From Enterococcus malodoratus ATCC 43197 (GTDB lineage: Bacteria > Bacillota > Bacilli > Lactobacillales > Enterococcaceae), in assembly GCF_000407185.1 (NCBI RefSeq), contig NZ_KE136481.1, forward strand, positions 451,136 to 515,135: a DNA stretch of 64,000 nt, given 5' to 3'. The notes beneath the pieces were generated by a model. The model was given only the letters and a program-made list of their open reading frames with translations, made no database searches and was not told the DNA's origin. Positions within the stretch are counted from its first letter, which is position 1; each line of letters opens with the position of its first letter. This document shows positions 43,212 through 52,552 of the stretch, piece by piece. A program made the position numbers and the translations under genes.

Positions 43212-44522
43212 TTATTTTCTTCTTCGAGCGATTATTTTTATCGGAGTTCCCTCAAACTCGAATGCTTTTCTAATTTGATTTTCTAAGAATCGTGCATATG
43301 AAAAATGCATTAATTCTTCTTCGTTAACAAATACAACAAACGTTGGCGGCTTCACCGCAACTTGAGTCGCATAGAAAATCTTCAAACGTTTGCCCTTATC
43401 AGTTGGCGTTGGATTGATTGCTACCGCATCCATGATGATATCATTTAAGACAGATGACGGAATACGCAGATTCTGATTCATGCTGACTTCTTCAATAATC
43501 AATGGAACTTTATTTAACCGTTGTTTAGTCATTGCTGAAACAAAAATGATTGGAGCATAATCTAAATAAGCAAACTCCTCACGAATCTCCTGTTCAAATT
43601 CTTTCATGGTATTGGTATCTTTTTTTACTAGATCCCATTTATTAACCACAATGATTACACCACGACCTGCTTCATGAGCATATCCAGCAATGCGTTTATC
43701 TTGCTCGCGAATGCCTTCCTCACCATTTAAGACAACTAAAACAACATCTGAACGATCAATCGCCCGCATAGCGCGCATTACGGAATACTTCTCAGTGTTC
43801 TCATAAACTTTTCCCCGTTTACGCATACCAGCTGTATCGATCATAGTAAACTCTTGCCCATTTTGACCAACAAATTTTGTATCAATTGCATCACGAGTCG
43901 TCCCTTCAATATCAGAAACAATTACTCGATCTTCACCTAAAATAGCATTGATTAAAGAAGACTTTCCAACATTTGGACGTCCGATCAAACTAAATTTGAT
44001 TGACGGATCTTCCTCCTCTTCACTATCTTCTGGAAAATGTTTGACAGCCTCATCTAGCACATCTCCCAAGCCAAGTCCATGGCTGCCTGAAACAGGGTAA
44101 GGTTCTCCTAATCCTAATGAATAGAATTCATAAATATCGTTACGCATCTCAGGATTATCTACTTTGTTGACCATCAGAATAATTGGCTTTTTACTTCTGT
44201 ATAATATTTTTGCAACGGCTTCATCGGCATCAGTGACACCTTCTTTTCCACTTGCCACTAATAGAATGACATCAGCCTCATCAATAGCTATTTGTGCTTG
44301 TTGTTTAATCTGTTCCATAAATGGCTCATCACCAATATCGATTCCGCCGGTATCAATTATTGAAAATTCATGATCTAACCATTCACCTTTCGCATAGATC
44401 CGATCACGAGTGACACCGGGGGTATCTTCAACGATCGAAATACGTTCTCCAGCGATTCGATTAAACAGTGTTGATTTACCAACATTTGGACGTCCGACAA
44501 TTGCAATTGTAGGATTTGACAT
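43212..44522 (-). CDS. der: Ribosome biogenesis GTPase Der (EngA)
   Basis: 436 residues: two GTPase domains with G1 [11 protein letters not shown] and [12 protein letters not shown]3 DTGGI and DTAGM, and G4 NKVD and NKWD. The C-terminal KH-like domain (about 360-436) ends in KIIARRRK. Essential for 50S subunit assembly. Placed between rpsA and hup. Confidence 0.97.
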   Translation of the reverse strand: MSNPTIAIVGRPNVGKSTLFNRIAGERISIVEDTPGVTRDRIYAKGEWLDHEFSIIDTGGIDIGDEPFMEQIKQQAQIAIDEADVILLVASGKEGVTDADEAVAKILYRSKKPIILMVNKVDNPEMRNDIYEFYSLGLGEPYPVSGSHGLGLGDVLDEAVKHFPEDSEEEEDPSIKFSLIGRPNVGKSSLINAILGEDRVIVSDIEGTTRDAIDTKFVGQNGQEFTMIDTAGMRKRGKVYENTEKYSVMRAMRAIDRSDVVLVVLNGEEGIREQDKRIAGYAHEAGRGVIIVVNKWDLVKKDTNTMKEFEQEIREEFAYLDYAPIIFVSAMTKQRLNKVPLIIEEVSMNQNLRIPSSVLNDIIMDAVAINPTPTDKGKRLKIFYATQVAVKPPTFVVFVNEEELMHFSYARFLENQIRKAFEFEGTPIKIIARRRK

Positions 44523-44798
44523 ATCTTAATTCCTCGTTCCTTTTAATATATTTACTTTATCCCAAAAGAAAAAATAAATTTGTGCTCACAGCGTATAACA
44601 TCCAACTAAATATTACGAATCAACTGACTTTGAAATAATGTTGAGTAAATACAGTTGGACACTCTCAAATTAATGTAATAAATTTCTATAAAACTTATTT
44701 TCAGATTCGATTATATACTATTCCATTCATCCTATTAAAGTGAAAAATGGAACTAACAGCTAGCTTTTTTTCAAATTCTCCTTAGTTTAACGAAGAAA
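44523..44798. other. Intergenic region between rpsA and der, nothing clear
   Basis: About 280 bp of AT-rich DNA with no gene or RNA gene that I can support. On the der side it should contain the der promoter. Its length is unusual for this compact region, and two hairpins follow at 44799-44870. Confidence 0.5.
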
Positions 44799-44870
44799 GC
44801 TCCTTCTTGCAAGAGAAGGAGCCATTTTCATCTATTAAATTAAGAAAAGGCGTGCAAATAGCACGCCTTT
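44799..44870 (-). terminator. Two consecutive terminator-like hairpins after rpsA
   Basis: Hairpin 1: GCTCCTTCT (44799-44807) / AGAAGGAGC (44814-44822). Hairpin 2: AAAGGCGTGC (44846-44855) / GCACGCCTTT (44861-44870), 12 bp after the rpsA stop on the minus strand. Hairpin 2 is the rpsA terminator; hairpin 1 may be a backup or the end of a small RNA. Confidence 0.8.
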
Positions 44871-44881
44871 AAGATTCCCTA

Positions 44882-46102
44882 CTATTCTTTATCTTCTGAA
44901 TCATCACTCAAAGCATCACCTAAGATATCGCCCATAGTGAATCCAGTGTTTTCTTCTGGTAATTCATAGGATTCTTCTTCAACAGGCTCTGCTTTAGCTT
45001 CCTCAGGTTTCTCTTCCAACGCTTTGATTGAAAGAGCAACACGATGATCTTCAGGGTGTACTTCTAAAACTTTCACTTGAACTTGATCACCTTCATGTAA
45101 AACTTCATGAGGCGTTGCGATATGTTTGTGAGAGATTTGAGAAATATGCACTAAGCCTTCTACACCCGGGAAGATTTCAACAAATGCACCAAAACTGGTC
45201 AAACGTTTCACCGTTCCCTCAAGTACTGAACCCGGCGCTGCTTTTTCTTCAATATCTGTCCATGGTCCAGGCAAGTTTGCTTTGATCGATAACGAAATAC
45301 GTTCTTTTTCTGGATCAACCGAAAGAACTTGAACTTCTACTTCATCGCCAACGTTTAATACGTCAGACGGTTTTGCTACGTGACTATGAGAAATCTCTGA
45401 CACATGGACCAAACCATCAATGCCGCCTAGATCAATAAAAGCTCCAAAATCAGTCAAGCGAGCCACTTGGCCTTTGATTACTTGGCCTTCATATAGGTCC
45501 GCCAAAATTTCTTTCTTCTTCTCGGCTTTTTCAGCCTCGACAACTGCCTTATGAGATAAAATTAAACGATTCTCAGAAGGTTCAATTTCAATAATCTTGA
45601 ATTTTAATGTTTTTCCAGTATAAGTTGAAAAATCATCAACGAAACGATCATCAATCATTGAAGCTGGTACAAAGCCACGTACACCGACATCAACAACTAA
45701 ACCACCTTTGACGCTGCTAGTTACAGGTGCTTCGATAATTTTTCCGTCATGGAATTCTTTTTCGATATCTTCCCAAACTTTTTTCGCATCTAAGCGACGT
45801 TTAGAAAGGAGATAACTACCATTTTCTTTGTCTTTTCCGATAGAAGAGATAACGACTAAATCAAGAATATCGCCAACCTTGACTTCTTCATTGATATCTT
45901 CAACAGGTAATGTTGAAAGTTCTTTCGCAGGCACTACACCTTCTACTCCCGCACCTTCAATACCAACGATAACTTGTTTATCTTCTAAGGCGAGCACCTC
46001 ACCTTTAACAATATCGCCAACTTGAACTTCATGCACACTTTCCATTGCTGCTTCCATGGAAACATTTTCGTTGTCCATCGAATTTTGTTCTAAATCTGTC
46101 AT
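44882..46102 (-). CDS. rpsA: Ribosomal protein S1
   Basis: 406 residues from ATG 46102 with AAGGAGG upstream. Four S1 RNA-binding repeats are visible (about 20-90, 105-175, 190-260, 275-345), the last two highly similar (FGAFVDLGGIDGLVHVSEISH / FGAFVEIFPGVEGLVHISQISH), with an acidic C-terminal tail. The four-domain, short form is usual for Firmicutes, where it is less tightly ribosome-bound than in proteobacteria. Follows cmk. Confidence 0.95.
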   Translation of the reverse strand: MTDLEQNSMDNENVSMEAAMESVHEVQVGDIVKGEVLALEDKQVIVGIEGAGVEGVVPAKELSTLPVEDINEEVKVGDILDLVVISSIGKDKENGSYLLSKRRLDAKKVWEDIEKEFHDGKIIEAPVTSSVKGGLVVDVGVRGFVPASMIDDRFVDDFSTYTGKTLKFKIIEIEPSENRLILSHKAVVEAEKAEKKKEILADLYEGQVIKGQVARLTDFGAFIDLGGIDGLVHVSEISHSHVAKPSDVLNVGDEVEVQVLSVDPEKERISLSIKANLPGPWTDIEEKAAPGSVLEGTVKRLTSFGAFVEIFPGVEGLVHISQISHKHIATPHEVLHEGDQVQVKVLEVHPEDHRVALSIKALEEKPEEAKAEPVEEESYELPEENTGFTMGDILGDALSDDSEDKE

Positions 46103-46175
46103 GTCGTTTGTCCTCCTTACCAACAATTCTGCGTAAAATACACTACATGTTCTATTTTAGAATAATCCACATGAA

Positions 46176-46230
46176 AAATAAAGCGATTTCTTCTTTTTTT
46201 CTAAAAATTCGGAAGAAATTCGCTTTATTT
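46176..46230 (-). terminator. Terminator of cmk
   Basis: An 18-bp near-perfect stem AAATAAAGCGATTTCTTC / GAAGAAATTCGCTTTATTT with an 18-nt loop. It lies between cmk and rpsA. Confidence 0.8.
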
Positions 46231-46248
46231 ATCGTTTTTGTCTAAAAA

Positions 46249-46920
46249 TCAGAAACCTTTTGAGCTGATGACCTCTTTAATCTTCGTTACTACCTGTTCA
46301 ATCGTCATTCCAGTCGTGTCGACCAATTCGGCATCTGCTGCTTGAACAAGCGGCGAAACTTCTCGATGTGAATCCAAGTAATCACGTTTCGCAATGGCTT
46401 CCTTGATCATTTCATAATCCATTTCAATCCCTTTTTCTTGGTTCTCTTTGTAGCGTCGCTGCGCTCGCTCCTCTACGCTTGCAACCAAAAAGATCTTAAC
46501 CTCCGCTTGTGGTAAAACAGTCGTTCCAATATCACGACCATCCATTACGATTCCACCAAGTTGCGCTAACTGACGTTGGGCTTCTACCAGCTCTTCACGA
46601 ACCTTTCGATGAGCGGAAACTTCAGAAACTGCTGCTGTCACATCGGGTTGACGAATCGCTTGGGTGATATCTTCACCATCCGCAAATACTAGTTGTCCAT
46701 GTACAGACTGCTGGAAATTGATGGGATATCTTTTTGTTAATTCAGCTAATGCCTCCTCATCTGAGAAAGCTACTTGATGCTTAATTGCTAAAAAAGTAAT
46801 GGCACGATACATCGCACCTGTATCGACGTAGACAAAGTTGAAACTGTTTGCCAAAATTTTAGCCACTGTGCTCTTCCCAGATGATGCGGGGCCATCGATT
46901 GCAATTGAAATTTTATCCAT
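46249..46920 (-). CDS. cmk: Cytidylate kinase
   Basis: 223 residues. P-loop [17 protein letters not shown] (8-24), [13 protein letters not shown] and [23 protein letters not shown] match the bacterial CMP kinase. Phosphorylates CMP and dCMP. Located between the LysM gene and rpsA, as in Bacillus. Confidence 0.97.
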   Translation of the reverse strand: MDKISIAIDGPASSGKSTVAKILANSFNFVYVDTGAMYRAITFLAIKHQVAFSDEEALAELTKRYPINFQQSVHGQLVFADGEDITQAIRQPDVTAAVSEVSAHRKVREELVEAQRQLAQLGGIVMDGRDIGTTVLPQAEVKIFLVASVEERAQRRYKENQEKGIEMDYEMIKEAIAKRDYLDSHREVSPLVQAADAELVDTTGMTIEQVVTKIKEVISSKGF

Positions 46921-46944
46921 ATCCTGCCTCTTTTCAATAAATAA

Positions 46945-46969
46945 GCCGTAATCGCTAAACGATTACGGC
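46945..46969 (-). terminator. Terminator of the LysM gene
   Basis: A perfect 10-bp stem GCCGTAATCG / CGATTACGGC with a 5-nt loop, followed by T-rich DNA on the minus strand. Confidence 0.85.
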
Positions 46970-46981
46970 AGAGTATTCAAT

Positions 46982-47620
46982 TTATTTAACACGTACTTGT
47001 TGACCTGGATCAAAATAGAAATTACTTCTATCCATACCATTTAGTTTTAAAAATTCATCTACACTCAAACCGTAGCGTCCAGCTATTTGCTGTGGACCCT
47101 CACCTGATTGAACTGTACCATACTGAGCATTTGCATCACTTTGTGTATTATTTTGATTTTGCTGCTGTTCTTGTTGTGCCTGCTGCTGTTGCTGTTGTTG
47201 CGCTGCTGCCTGCTGATCAGCTTGCTGTTGTTGTTCTTGCGCAGCCTGCTGAGCTTGTTGTTGCGATTGCTGATTGGCTTCTGATTCTGTAGAAGTCGTA
47301 CTTTCTTCAGTACTGCTTTCTTTGGTACTTGTTTTTTCTGTTGAGGATACCTTTGATACCTGCGTTGTACTCTCAGGAGAGGCTGCTGGCTTATCATTTC
47401 CACGAGTGATCCAGAAAAAAGCACCAGCCGGAATCAAAATAAGGGCTAACAATAACGCGACTAGAATCGTCAAGAATTTCGTATTTCCGCCGCCTTTATT
47501 TCCACCACCACTACGGCGAGACTGGCTGCGTGAATAAGACTCTTCTTCACCATCAGATTCGTAAATATGTTGATCCCACGGTTCATTGTTCGTATCGTTA
47601 TAGCGATCTTTTCTACTCAA
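46982..47620 (-). CDS. LysM-domain membrane protein (YpbE-like)
   Basis: 212 residues from a TTG start at 47620 with AGGAGG nine bases upstream; the ATG at 47650 contains no separate ribosome site. A cytoplasmic N-terminus (about 1-45, Gly/Arg/Ser rich) and a membrane segment (about 46-68) lead to a long Ser/Thr and Gln/Ala-rich linker. A C-terminal LysM domain (about 165-212; VQSGEGPQQIAGRYGLSVDEFLKLNG) binds peptidoglycan. In Bacillus YpbE lies at the same place. Anchors something to, or senses, the wall (inference). Confidence 0.85.
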   Translation of the reverse strand: MSRKDRYNDTNNEPWDQHIYESDGEEESYSRSQSRRSGGGNKGGGNTKFLTILVALLLALILIPAGAFFWITRGNDKPAASPESTTQVSKVSSTEKTSTKESSTEESTTSTESEANQQSQQQAQQAAQEQQQQADQQAAAQQQQQQQAQQEQQQNQNNTQSDANAQYGTVQSGEGPQQIAGRYGLSVDEFLKLNGMDRSNFYFDPGQQVRVK

Positions 47621-47688
47621 TTTCTCTAACCTCCTAAATGCTATCGCCATGTATTATACCATAGCTCTTGAAAATGTGGTGTCGATTT

Positions 47689-49080
47689 TCAATCTTTCTC
47701 TACATTTTTAAAAATTTTTTGAATTATTTTTTCCCACGGTAAAACATCTGTGACAATTTCTCGCTCACCTTTTTTTTCTGGCAAAATAGCCCCGTCATTA
47801 TCACAACAGTTTGGATTCTTTTCAGGTAAGGTTTCACCAAAATAGGCGACCAGAAATTTACGTCGACATTGTGATGTAGTTATATAGTCAAGCATTTTTT
47901 GCAACTGAACCTTTTTTGTCGTTCCTCGCTGACTTAACAAGTCTAACAAGTGTGATTCATCATTAGGAAAAAACTGTTCCCATTTTTTGATTAATGGATC
48001 TTCAAAAACGAGACCGTCAATTTTTTGCTTAATTTCAAATAATTTCTTCGATTGATTGGTTTGTTCTTGCAAAAAATGATGAATATGTTCGTCGCCCTCT
48101 TCGTAGAGTAAAATTGCCTGGCTTGGATTTCCGTCTCTTCCAGCACGTCCAACTTCTTGCAAATAGTTTTCTGGTGAGTCTGGTAGATCGTAGTGGATGA
48201 CGAAACGAATATTTTCTTTATTTATCCCCATTCCAAAAGCATTCGTTGCAATTAGCAACTGTAAATCTCCTGATAAAAACTGTTGCTGCAACATTCGTCT
48301 TTCTTGCCCGCTAAGTCCGCCATGATAATACGCGATTGCATAATTTTGCTTAAGTGCCTCATAGAGCTCTTCGACTTTTTTTCTGGTGGCACAATAAATA
48401 ATTCCCGAGCCGTCCAAGGAGCCGAGTAATTTCTGTAATCTCTTGTATTTATCTTCTTGATAAACAAAAAAACTTATATTCGGTCGGTCAACAGAATAGA
48501 TCACCTCCGGTACTGCATGATCAAAGAGCAATCGCTGAATATCTTCCCGAACCGTTTTAGTAGCCGTTGCTGTCAATGCCAACACCAATGAATCTCCTAT
48601 GGATTTTATTCCATCAGCAAGTTTCAGGTATTCTGGTCTAAAATCAATTCCCCATTGTGAAATACAATGGGCCTCATCAACCACAACCAAAGAAACCCTC
48701 ATCGCCTGTAGCGTTTTTTGAACGTGAGGTGCTAAGAACATTTCTGGACTCATAAAAATAAATTTGTATTTATGTGCTTCACTCAAAATCCATTGTTTTT
48801 CCCAAGATGAAAGTAAGCTATTTAAGGCGACAGCACGTTTTTCTCCGAGACGCTGCAATTGCGTTACTTGGTCTTCCATCAATGAAATCAGAGGGGAAAT
48901 CACGATTACCGTTCCCTCAAGCAGATATCCTGGTAATTGATAACACAAAGACTTGCCAGTTCCTGTCGGAAGCATTCCAAGTACAGATTTACCAGATAAA
49001 AGAGTCTCAATAATCTCTTGTTGTCCGGGACGGAAGCGATCATAATTAAATTTTGTTTTTAACAACTCTGTTAATTCCAT
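47689..49080 (-). CDS. recQ: RecQ-family DNA helicase, short form
   Basis: 463 residues. Walker A GMLPTGTGKSLCYQL, DEAH box VVDEAHCISQWG, motifs IV-VI including YHGGLSGQERR and QEVGRAGRDG are complete. After the helicase core there is no full RQC/HRDC extension as in E. coli RecQ, only a Cys-containing tail (CRRKFLVAYFGE..CCDND). Unwinds DNA in repair. Its start overlaps the end of ypbB by 10 bp. Confidence 0.92.
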   Translation of the reverse strand: MELTELLKTKFNYDRFRPGQQEIIETLLSGKSVLGMLPTGTGKSLCYQLPGYLLEGTVIVISPLISLMEDQVTQLQRLGEKRAVALNSLLSSWEKQWILSEAHKYKFIFMSPEMFLAPHVQKTLQAMRVSLVVVDEAHCISQWGIDFRPEYLKLADGIKSIGDSLVLALTATATKTVREDIQRLLFDHAVPEVIYSVDRPNISFFVYQEDKYKRLQKLLGSLDGSGIIYCATRKKVEELYEALKQNYAIAYYHGGLSGQERRMLQQQFLSGDLQLLIATNAFGMGINKENIRFVIHYDLPDSPENYLQEVGRAGRDGNPSQAILLYEEGDEHIHHFLQEQTNQSKKLFEIKQKIDGLVFEDPLIKKWEQFFPNDESHLLDLLSQRGTTKKVQLQKMLDYITTSQCRRKFLVAYFGETLPEKNPNCCDNDGAILPEKKGEREIVTDVLPWEKIIQKIFKNVEKD

Positions 49081-50057
49081 TGCTTTTTCCTCAAATAATA
49101 GATTTGTGACAGCCGAAAATTTAAATAAGGGGTCTCGTAATCCTGATAGTGTGCATTGACTACTTGATTTTCATCAAGATCATCAAAATCGATTGGGTCA
49201 AATCTTGTAAATGGAAAAGTTTTATCCATTAGTGCCCACTCGATAAAATGATCATTGATTGTCCCTTGTTTTAAATGACGTAAGTTCATAATTTCGCTCA
49301 CAGTTTTACCAGCTAAAAAGAATTCTTTTGTCTTTAGCATACTTTGATTGATATTTTGTTGATCTAAGGCAAACAATAACTCTGACAATTGCTCACCTTC
49401 AACTTGCGCTAAAAACAGATCAATCGCGTTTTGTCGATAAAGTATGTTCCACGGCTCTGTCTGCCATTTTTCTGGCAATAATTGAAAAGTGATTTTTCCT
49501 TGAAAACCAAGACCGGAAAATTGATTAGCTAAAAAATCAGCCGTTTCATCCGGTAATCGCTGAAGAATAGTCGTTAATTCGTGTTGAAATCGCACTACTA
49601 AATCTGACTCTGCCTGTGCAAGCCACTTTTTAACTTGTTGTAAAGAGTAGGGACGATTCTCAATAGGAAGATAGTTTTTCTCACCAAATGAAAGATAACT
49701 AACGACTTGTACAGCAAAAAGAATCATTTGCCAAGAGTCTTCTCGCGTTCGACCGAAGCGCAAATTATTTAAACCACTCAAGTCGAAAGAATCTTCTTCC
49801 AGTAATTCTTTACCTCTTGTGGTTAATTCACCAAAACCGTCTTCAACCGCAATTAGTTGATTGTTAACTAATCGTTGCAGCTCCTTTTGGAAGGTATCTT
49901 CTTTCAGATTAGGTAGCGAACCCAAATAAGCCAAATTTTTAAAAAAGAAACCATGAAGTAAGACCGAACTGGTTCTTTTTCCTACTAATAAATGATATAA
50001 AGTTGAGGTTCTTAACTTGTAGCCAGTCTGAAATAACGTTAAAATAAAAAAAGTCAT
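49071..50057 (-). CDS. ypbB: YpbB-like helicase-associated helix-turn-helix protein
   Basis: 328 residues from ATG 50057 with AGGAGAT upstream. Begins MTFFILTLFQTGYKLRTSTLYHLL (helix-turn-helix like) and ends with a C-terminal helical region resembling the domain placed after RecQ in other bacteria (LKTKEFFLAGKTVSEIMNLRHLKQGTINDHFIEW). Family knowledge: ypbB and recQ are adjacent genes in Firmicutes and the protein is thought to assist RecQ; the role is inference. It is divergent from fer with only 28 bp between start codons. Confidence 0.8.
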   Translation of the reverse strand: MTFFILTLFQTGYKLRTSTLYHLLVGKRTSSVLLHGFFFKNLAYLGSLPNLKEDTFQKELQRLVNNQLIAVEDGFGELTTRGKELLEEDSFDLSGLNNLRFGRTREDSWQMILFAVQVVSYLSFGEKNYLPIENRPYSLQQVKKWLAQAESDLVVRFQHELTTILQRLPDETADFLANQFSGLGFQGKITFQLLPEKWQTEPWNILYRQNAIDLFLAQVEGEQLSELLFALDQQNINQSMLKTKEFFLAGKTVSEIMNLRHLKQGTINDHFIEWALMDKTFPFTRFDPIDFDDLDENQVVNAHYQDYETPYLNFRLSQIYYLRKKQWN

Positions 50058-50085
50058 AGTAAAATCTCCTGTGGTAGGTGAAAAA

Positions 50086-50298
50086 ATGAAATGCGAAATC
50101 ATTCCTGAACGTTGTATCGCTTGTGGTTTATGCCAAACGATTGCGCCAGAAATTTTTGATTATACAGATGATGGGCTTGTTCTTTTCGTGGGAGAACCAG
50201 ATGCAATTCATGAATTTATTCCCATAGAACAGCAGCCGGAAGTTATCCAGGCGGCAAAACGGTGCCCCTCTCATGCTATATTGTTTCAAAACTCATAA
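50086..50298 (+). CDS. fer: 4Fe-4S ferredoxin
   Basis: 70 residues from ATG 50086 with AGGTG upstream. ERCIACGLC then RCPSHAI gives the four cysteines of one [4Fe-4S] cluster (CxxCxxC...C). Small electron carrier. Divergent from ypbB with a 28-bp gap, so its promoter must lie within the ypbB coding region. Confidence 0.93.
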   Translation: MKCEIIPERCIACGLCQTIAPEIFDYTDDGLVLFVGEPDAIHEFIPIEQQPEVIQAAKRCPSHAILFQNS

Positions 50299-50316
50299 TA
50301 ACATACATGAACAAAA

Positions 50317-50346
50317 AAAATCTCAGACGTTTTGTCTGAGATTTTT
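50317..50346. terminator. Bidirectional terminator between fer and ribU
   Basis: A 12-bp stem AAAATCTCAGAC / GTCTGAGATTTT with a 5-nt loop and A/T-runs on both sides. Confidence 0.9.
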
Positions 50347-50352
50347 TGATTA

Positions 50353-50946
50353 TTAAATTGAATGATGCTGAGAGGTCATTGTCTTTTTCGATAACCACGG
50401 TAGCAACTTAGCATGTAAAACTAAGAAAACAACACTAACTATTATTCCTTTAAGAATATTAAAAGGTACAATTCCAACCAAAATGTAACGTCCTAATCCC
50501 ATACCTAACATTTGTCCGGCCGAAAGACCAAAAGCCTTCAAATAAAGAGGTGTGATAACAAAGTAATTCGCCACACTCATAAATAGTGTCATTGCCAAAA
50601 TGCCTAACCCAAGGCCCAAGACTCGTTTTGAAGCCGTCCTTTTTCTAAATAGTAGAAAAATTGGCAGGGTATATAAAGTTGAGGCAAAAAAGCTGGCAAA
50701 ATCTCCGATCATATTATCTAGAGAAAAGCCGCTCATAGTTAGATGTAACAATGAACGTATAAAAGCAGTTGCTACTCCTGTCAACGGTCCAAAGATAAAC
50801 ATGTTGATCAGAACTGGAATATCGCTAAAATCCAATTTTAAAAAGGGAAACATTGGGACAATCGGAAAAGCGATAAATTGTAAAATCAATCCCATTGCCG
50901 CGGCCACTGCTACTGCTGTCATTTTTTGTAATCGTAAGTTCTTCAT
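50353..50946 (-). CDS. ribU: Riboflavin ECF transporter S-component RibU
   Basis: 197 residues, six hydrophobic segments, the ECF S-component layout; SGFSLDNMIGDFASF and the conserved FKLDFSDIP loop match RibU. Works with the shared EcfAAT module, encoded elsewhere, to import riboflavin. Its leader contains an FMN riboswitch (51070-51185) with an intrinsic terminator, so expression falls when FMN is plentiful. Confidence 0.93.
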   Translation of the reverse strand: MKNLRLQKMTAVAVAAAMGLILQFIAFPIVPMFPFLKLDFSDIPVLINMFIFGPLTGVATAFIRSLLHLTMSGFSLDNMIGDFASFFASTLYTLPIFLLFRKRTASKRVLGLGLGILAMTLFMSVANYFVITPLYLKAFGLSAGQMLGMGLGRYILVGIVPFNILKGIIVSVVFLVLHAKLLPWLSKKTMTSQHHSI

Positions 50947-51008
50947 CTGAAATCCTCCGTTTCGGAATCATCTTCATCGAACTATTTGAATTAAACTTTT
51001 CCACAAAA

Positions 51009-51039
51009 AAACTCTATGCTTCAGAAAAAGCATAGAGTT
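51009..51039 (-). terminator. Terminator of the FMN riboswitch expression platform
   Basis: A perfect 12-bp stem AACTCTATGCTT (51010-51021) / AAGCATAGAGTT (51028-51039), then seven T on the minus strand. Lies between the aptamer and ribU. Confidence 0.9.
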
Positions 51040-51069
51040 ACTTGAATATAGTCTCACTCAAATAAGCTC

Positions 51070-51185
51070 TATCTTCTTTATCCAGACTGTACTGTCGGTA
51101 TCGGAATTACACCGATTCGGCTGCTTACGCAGTTCGCGGACTATCACCGCCGGTCGGGATTCTCACCCTGCCCCTGAAGACGAAC
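51070..51185 (-). promoter_or_regulatory. FMN riboswitch (RFN element)
   Basis: On the minus strand the conserved RFN blocks appear in order: CTTCAGGGGCAGGG, GACCGGCGGT, AGTCCGCG, GCCGAATCGGTG and GATACCGACAGT, closing with AGTCTGGATAAAGAAG that pairs with the 5' side. The complete aptamer precedes a terminator hairpin and ribU. Confidence 0.97.
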
Positions 51186-51211
51186 CTTAAATTATTTTTT
51201 ATTGTAAAACT

Positions 51212-51240
51212 ACTATAACAATTTTACTATCAAAAAACAA
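51212..51240 (-). promoter_or_regulatory. Probable ribU promoter
   Basis: Minus strand: -35 TTGTTT (51235-51240), 17-bp spacer, -10 TATAGT (51212-51217), placing the start about 20 bp before the riboswitch. The -35 is weak. Confidence 0.5.
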
Positions 51241-51253
51241 GTAAATGATTTTG

Positions 51254-51970
51254 CTACCTAGATTGATTTAGCAAACCGTTGATCTCTTTTGAGTTCAGAC
51301 GTCGGTATTCACCTGGACGCAGACCTTGTAAAGTCAAATCCCCGTAACGTTCTCGCTTCAATTTTTGAACAGGCAGTCCAACCGCCGCCAACATGTTTTT
51401 CACTTGATGATTGCGGCCTTCGTGAATAGTTAACTCAACAATACTTGTCTCAGCCTTCTTGTCCGTCGAAAGAATTTCAAACCGCGCGGGCGCAGTCTTT
51501 TTACCCTCAATTCTAATTCCTCTTGTTAAGGGTAAAAGATTTCTTTTTTCCGCATAACCTTTAACTTTTGCAACATAAACCTTGTCGATTTGATGTTTCG
51601 GATGGGCTAATCGTTGTGAAAAATCACCATCATTTGTCAAAATCAGAATACCGGACGTATCATAATCCAATCTCCCTACTGGATAAATTCGTTCAGAAAC
51701 CGCCGTAAAATAATCTGTCACAACTTTACGATTTTTGTCATCAGAAACTGCTGAGATCACACCGCGTGGTTTATAAAAGAGATAGTGCACAGGTTCTTCT
51801 TGATAGATGGGGACACCATCAACTTCTACGATATCTTTCTTGCCAACTTTTGTCCCTAACTCTTTTACGAGTTCACCATTCACTTTTACTCTTCCACCAG
51901 TGATATACTCTTCGGATTTGCGTCGCGACGCGATTCCCGCTTGCGCGATAACTTTTTGTAATCTCTCCAT
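51254..51970 (-). CDS. rluB: Pseudouridine synthase RluB-type (RsuA family)
   Basis: 238 residues. N-terminal S4 domain (MERLQKVIAQAGIASRRKSEEYI), catalytic Asp in VGRLDYDTSGILILTNDGDF, and EGRNHQVKNMLAAVG. Modifies uridine in 23S rRNA. Its ATG lies directly beside the scpB stop, so rluB-scpB-scpA is an operon. Confidence 0.93.
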   Translation of the reverse strand: MERLQKVIAQAGIASRRKSEEYITGGRVKVNGELVKELGTKVGKKDIVEVDGVPIYQEEPVHYLFYKPRGVISAVSDDKNRKVVTDYFTAVSERIYPVGRLDYDTSGILILTNDGDFSQRLAHPKHQIDKVYVAKVKGYAEKRNLLPLTRGIRIEGKKTAPARFEILSTDKKAETSIVELTIHEGRNHQVKNMLAAVGLPVQKLKRERYGDLTLQGLRPGEYRRLNSKEINGLLNQSR

Positions 51971-52552
51971 TTATTGACCATCCTCTTCTTTAAATCGATC
52001 GTAAAACAAATCTAATGATTCGTCTTCATCCGCTAAATCTTCTTCCATTTTTTGAACATCTGGCAACTCTTCTAAATCCTTCAGTCCAAAGTAATCCATA
52101 AAATAATTACTAGTTCCATACAAAATTGCACGGCCCGGACCATCAACGCGCCCCTTTTCCTCAATTAATTGTCGAGCCACTAATGTCTGAACAGCTCCAC
52201 TTGATTGAACTCCTCGTAATTCATCAATCTCAGATCGCGTCACAGGCTGTTTGTAAGCTATGATAGAGAGCGTTTCAAGTGCTGCCTGACTTAAACGGTT
52301 AGCCATAGGAGAACGAGCAAATTCCTTTAGTAAGGGGGCAAACTCCTTTTTAGTACTCAAAACAAAATGGTTTCCTACTTCTAAAAGAGTCAATGCTGAA
52401 TTTTCATCCTTCTCATAAGATTCCTTTAAATTATTAATACTCTGATAAATCTCCGGCATTGGGCGTCTCAGCGTAAAGGATAATTCTTCCAAACTAATCC
52501 CTTCTTCACCTACCACAAAAAGCATAGCCTCGATTTGACTCAATTGATTCAT
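51971..52552 (-). CDS. scpB: Segregation and condensation protein ScpB
   Basis: 193 residues, two winged helices; ALETLSIIAYKQPVTRSEIDELRGVQSSGAV is the ScpB signature, with an acidic C-terminus. Part of the SMC-ScpAB condensin. Overlaps scpA by 4 bp (ATGA). Confidence 0.96.
   Translation of the reverse strand: MNQLSQIEAMLFVVGEEGISLEELSFTLRRPMPEIYQSINNLKESYEKDENSALTLLEVGNHFVLSTKKEFAPLLKEFARSPMANRLSQAALETLSIIAYKQPVTRSEIDELRGVQSSGAVQTLVARQLIEEKGRVDGPGRAILYGTSNYFMDYFGLKDLEELPDVQKMEEDLADEDESLDLFYDRFKEEDGQ

Noticed and set aside
47083-47537. Alternative frames inside the Gln-rich LysM gene
   Set aside because: These arise from repetitive CAG/CAA codons read in other frames.
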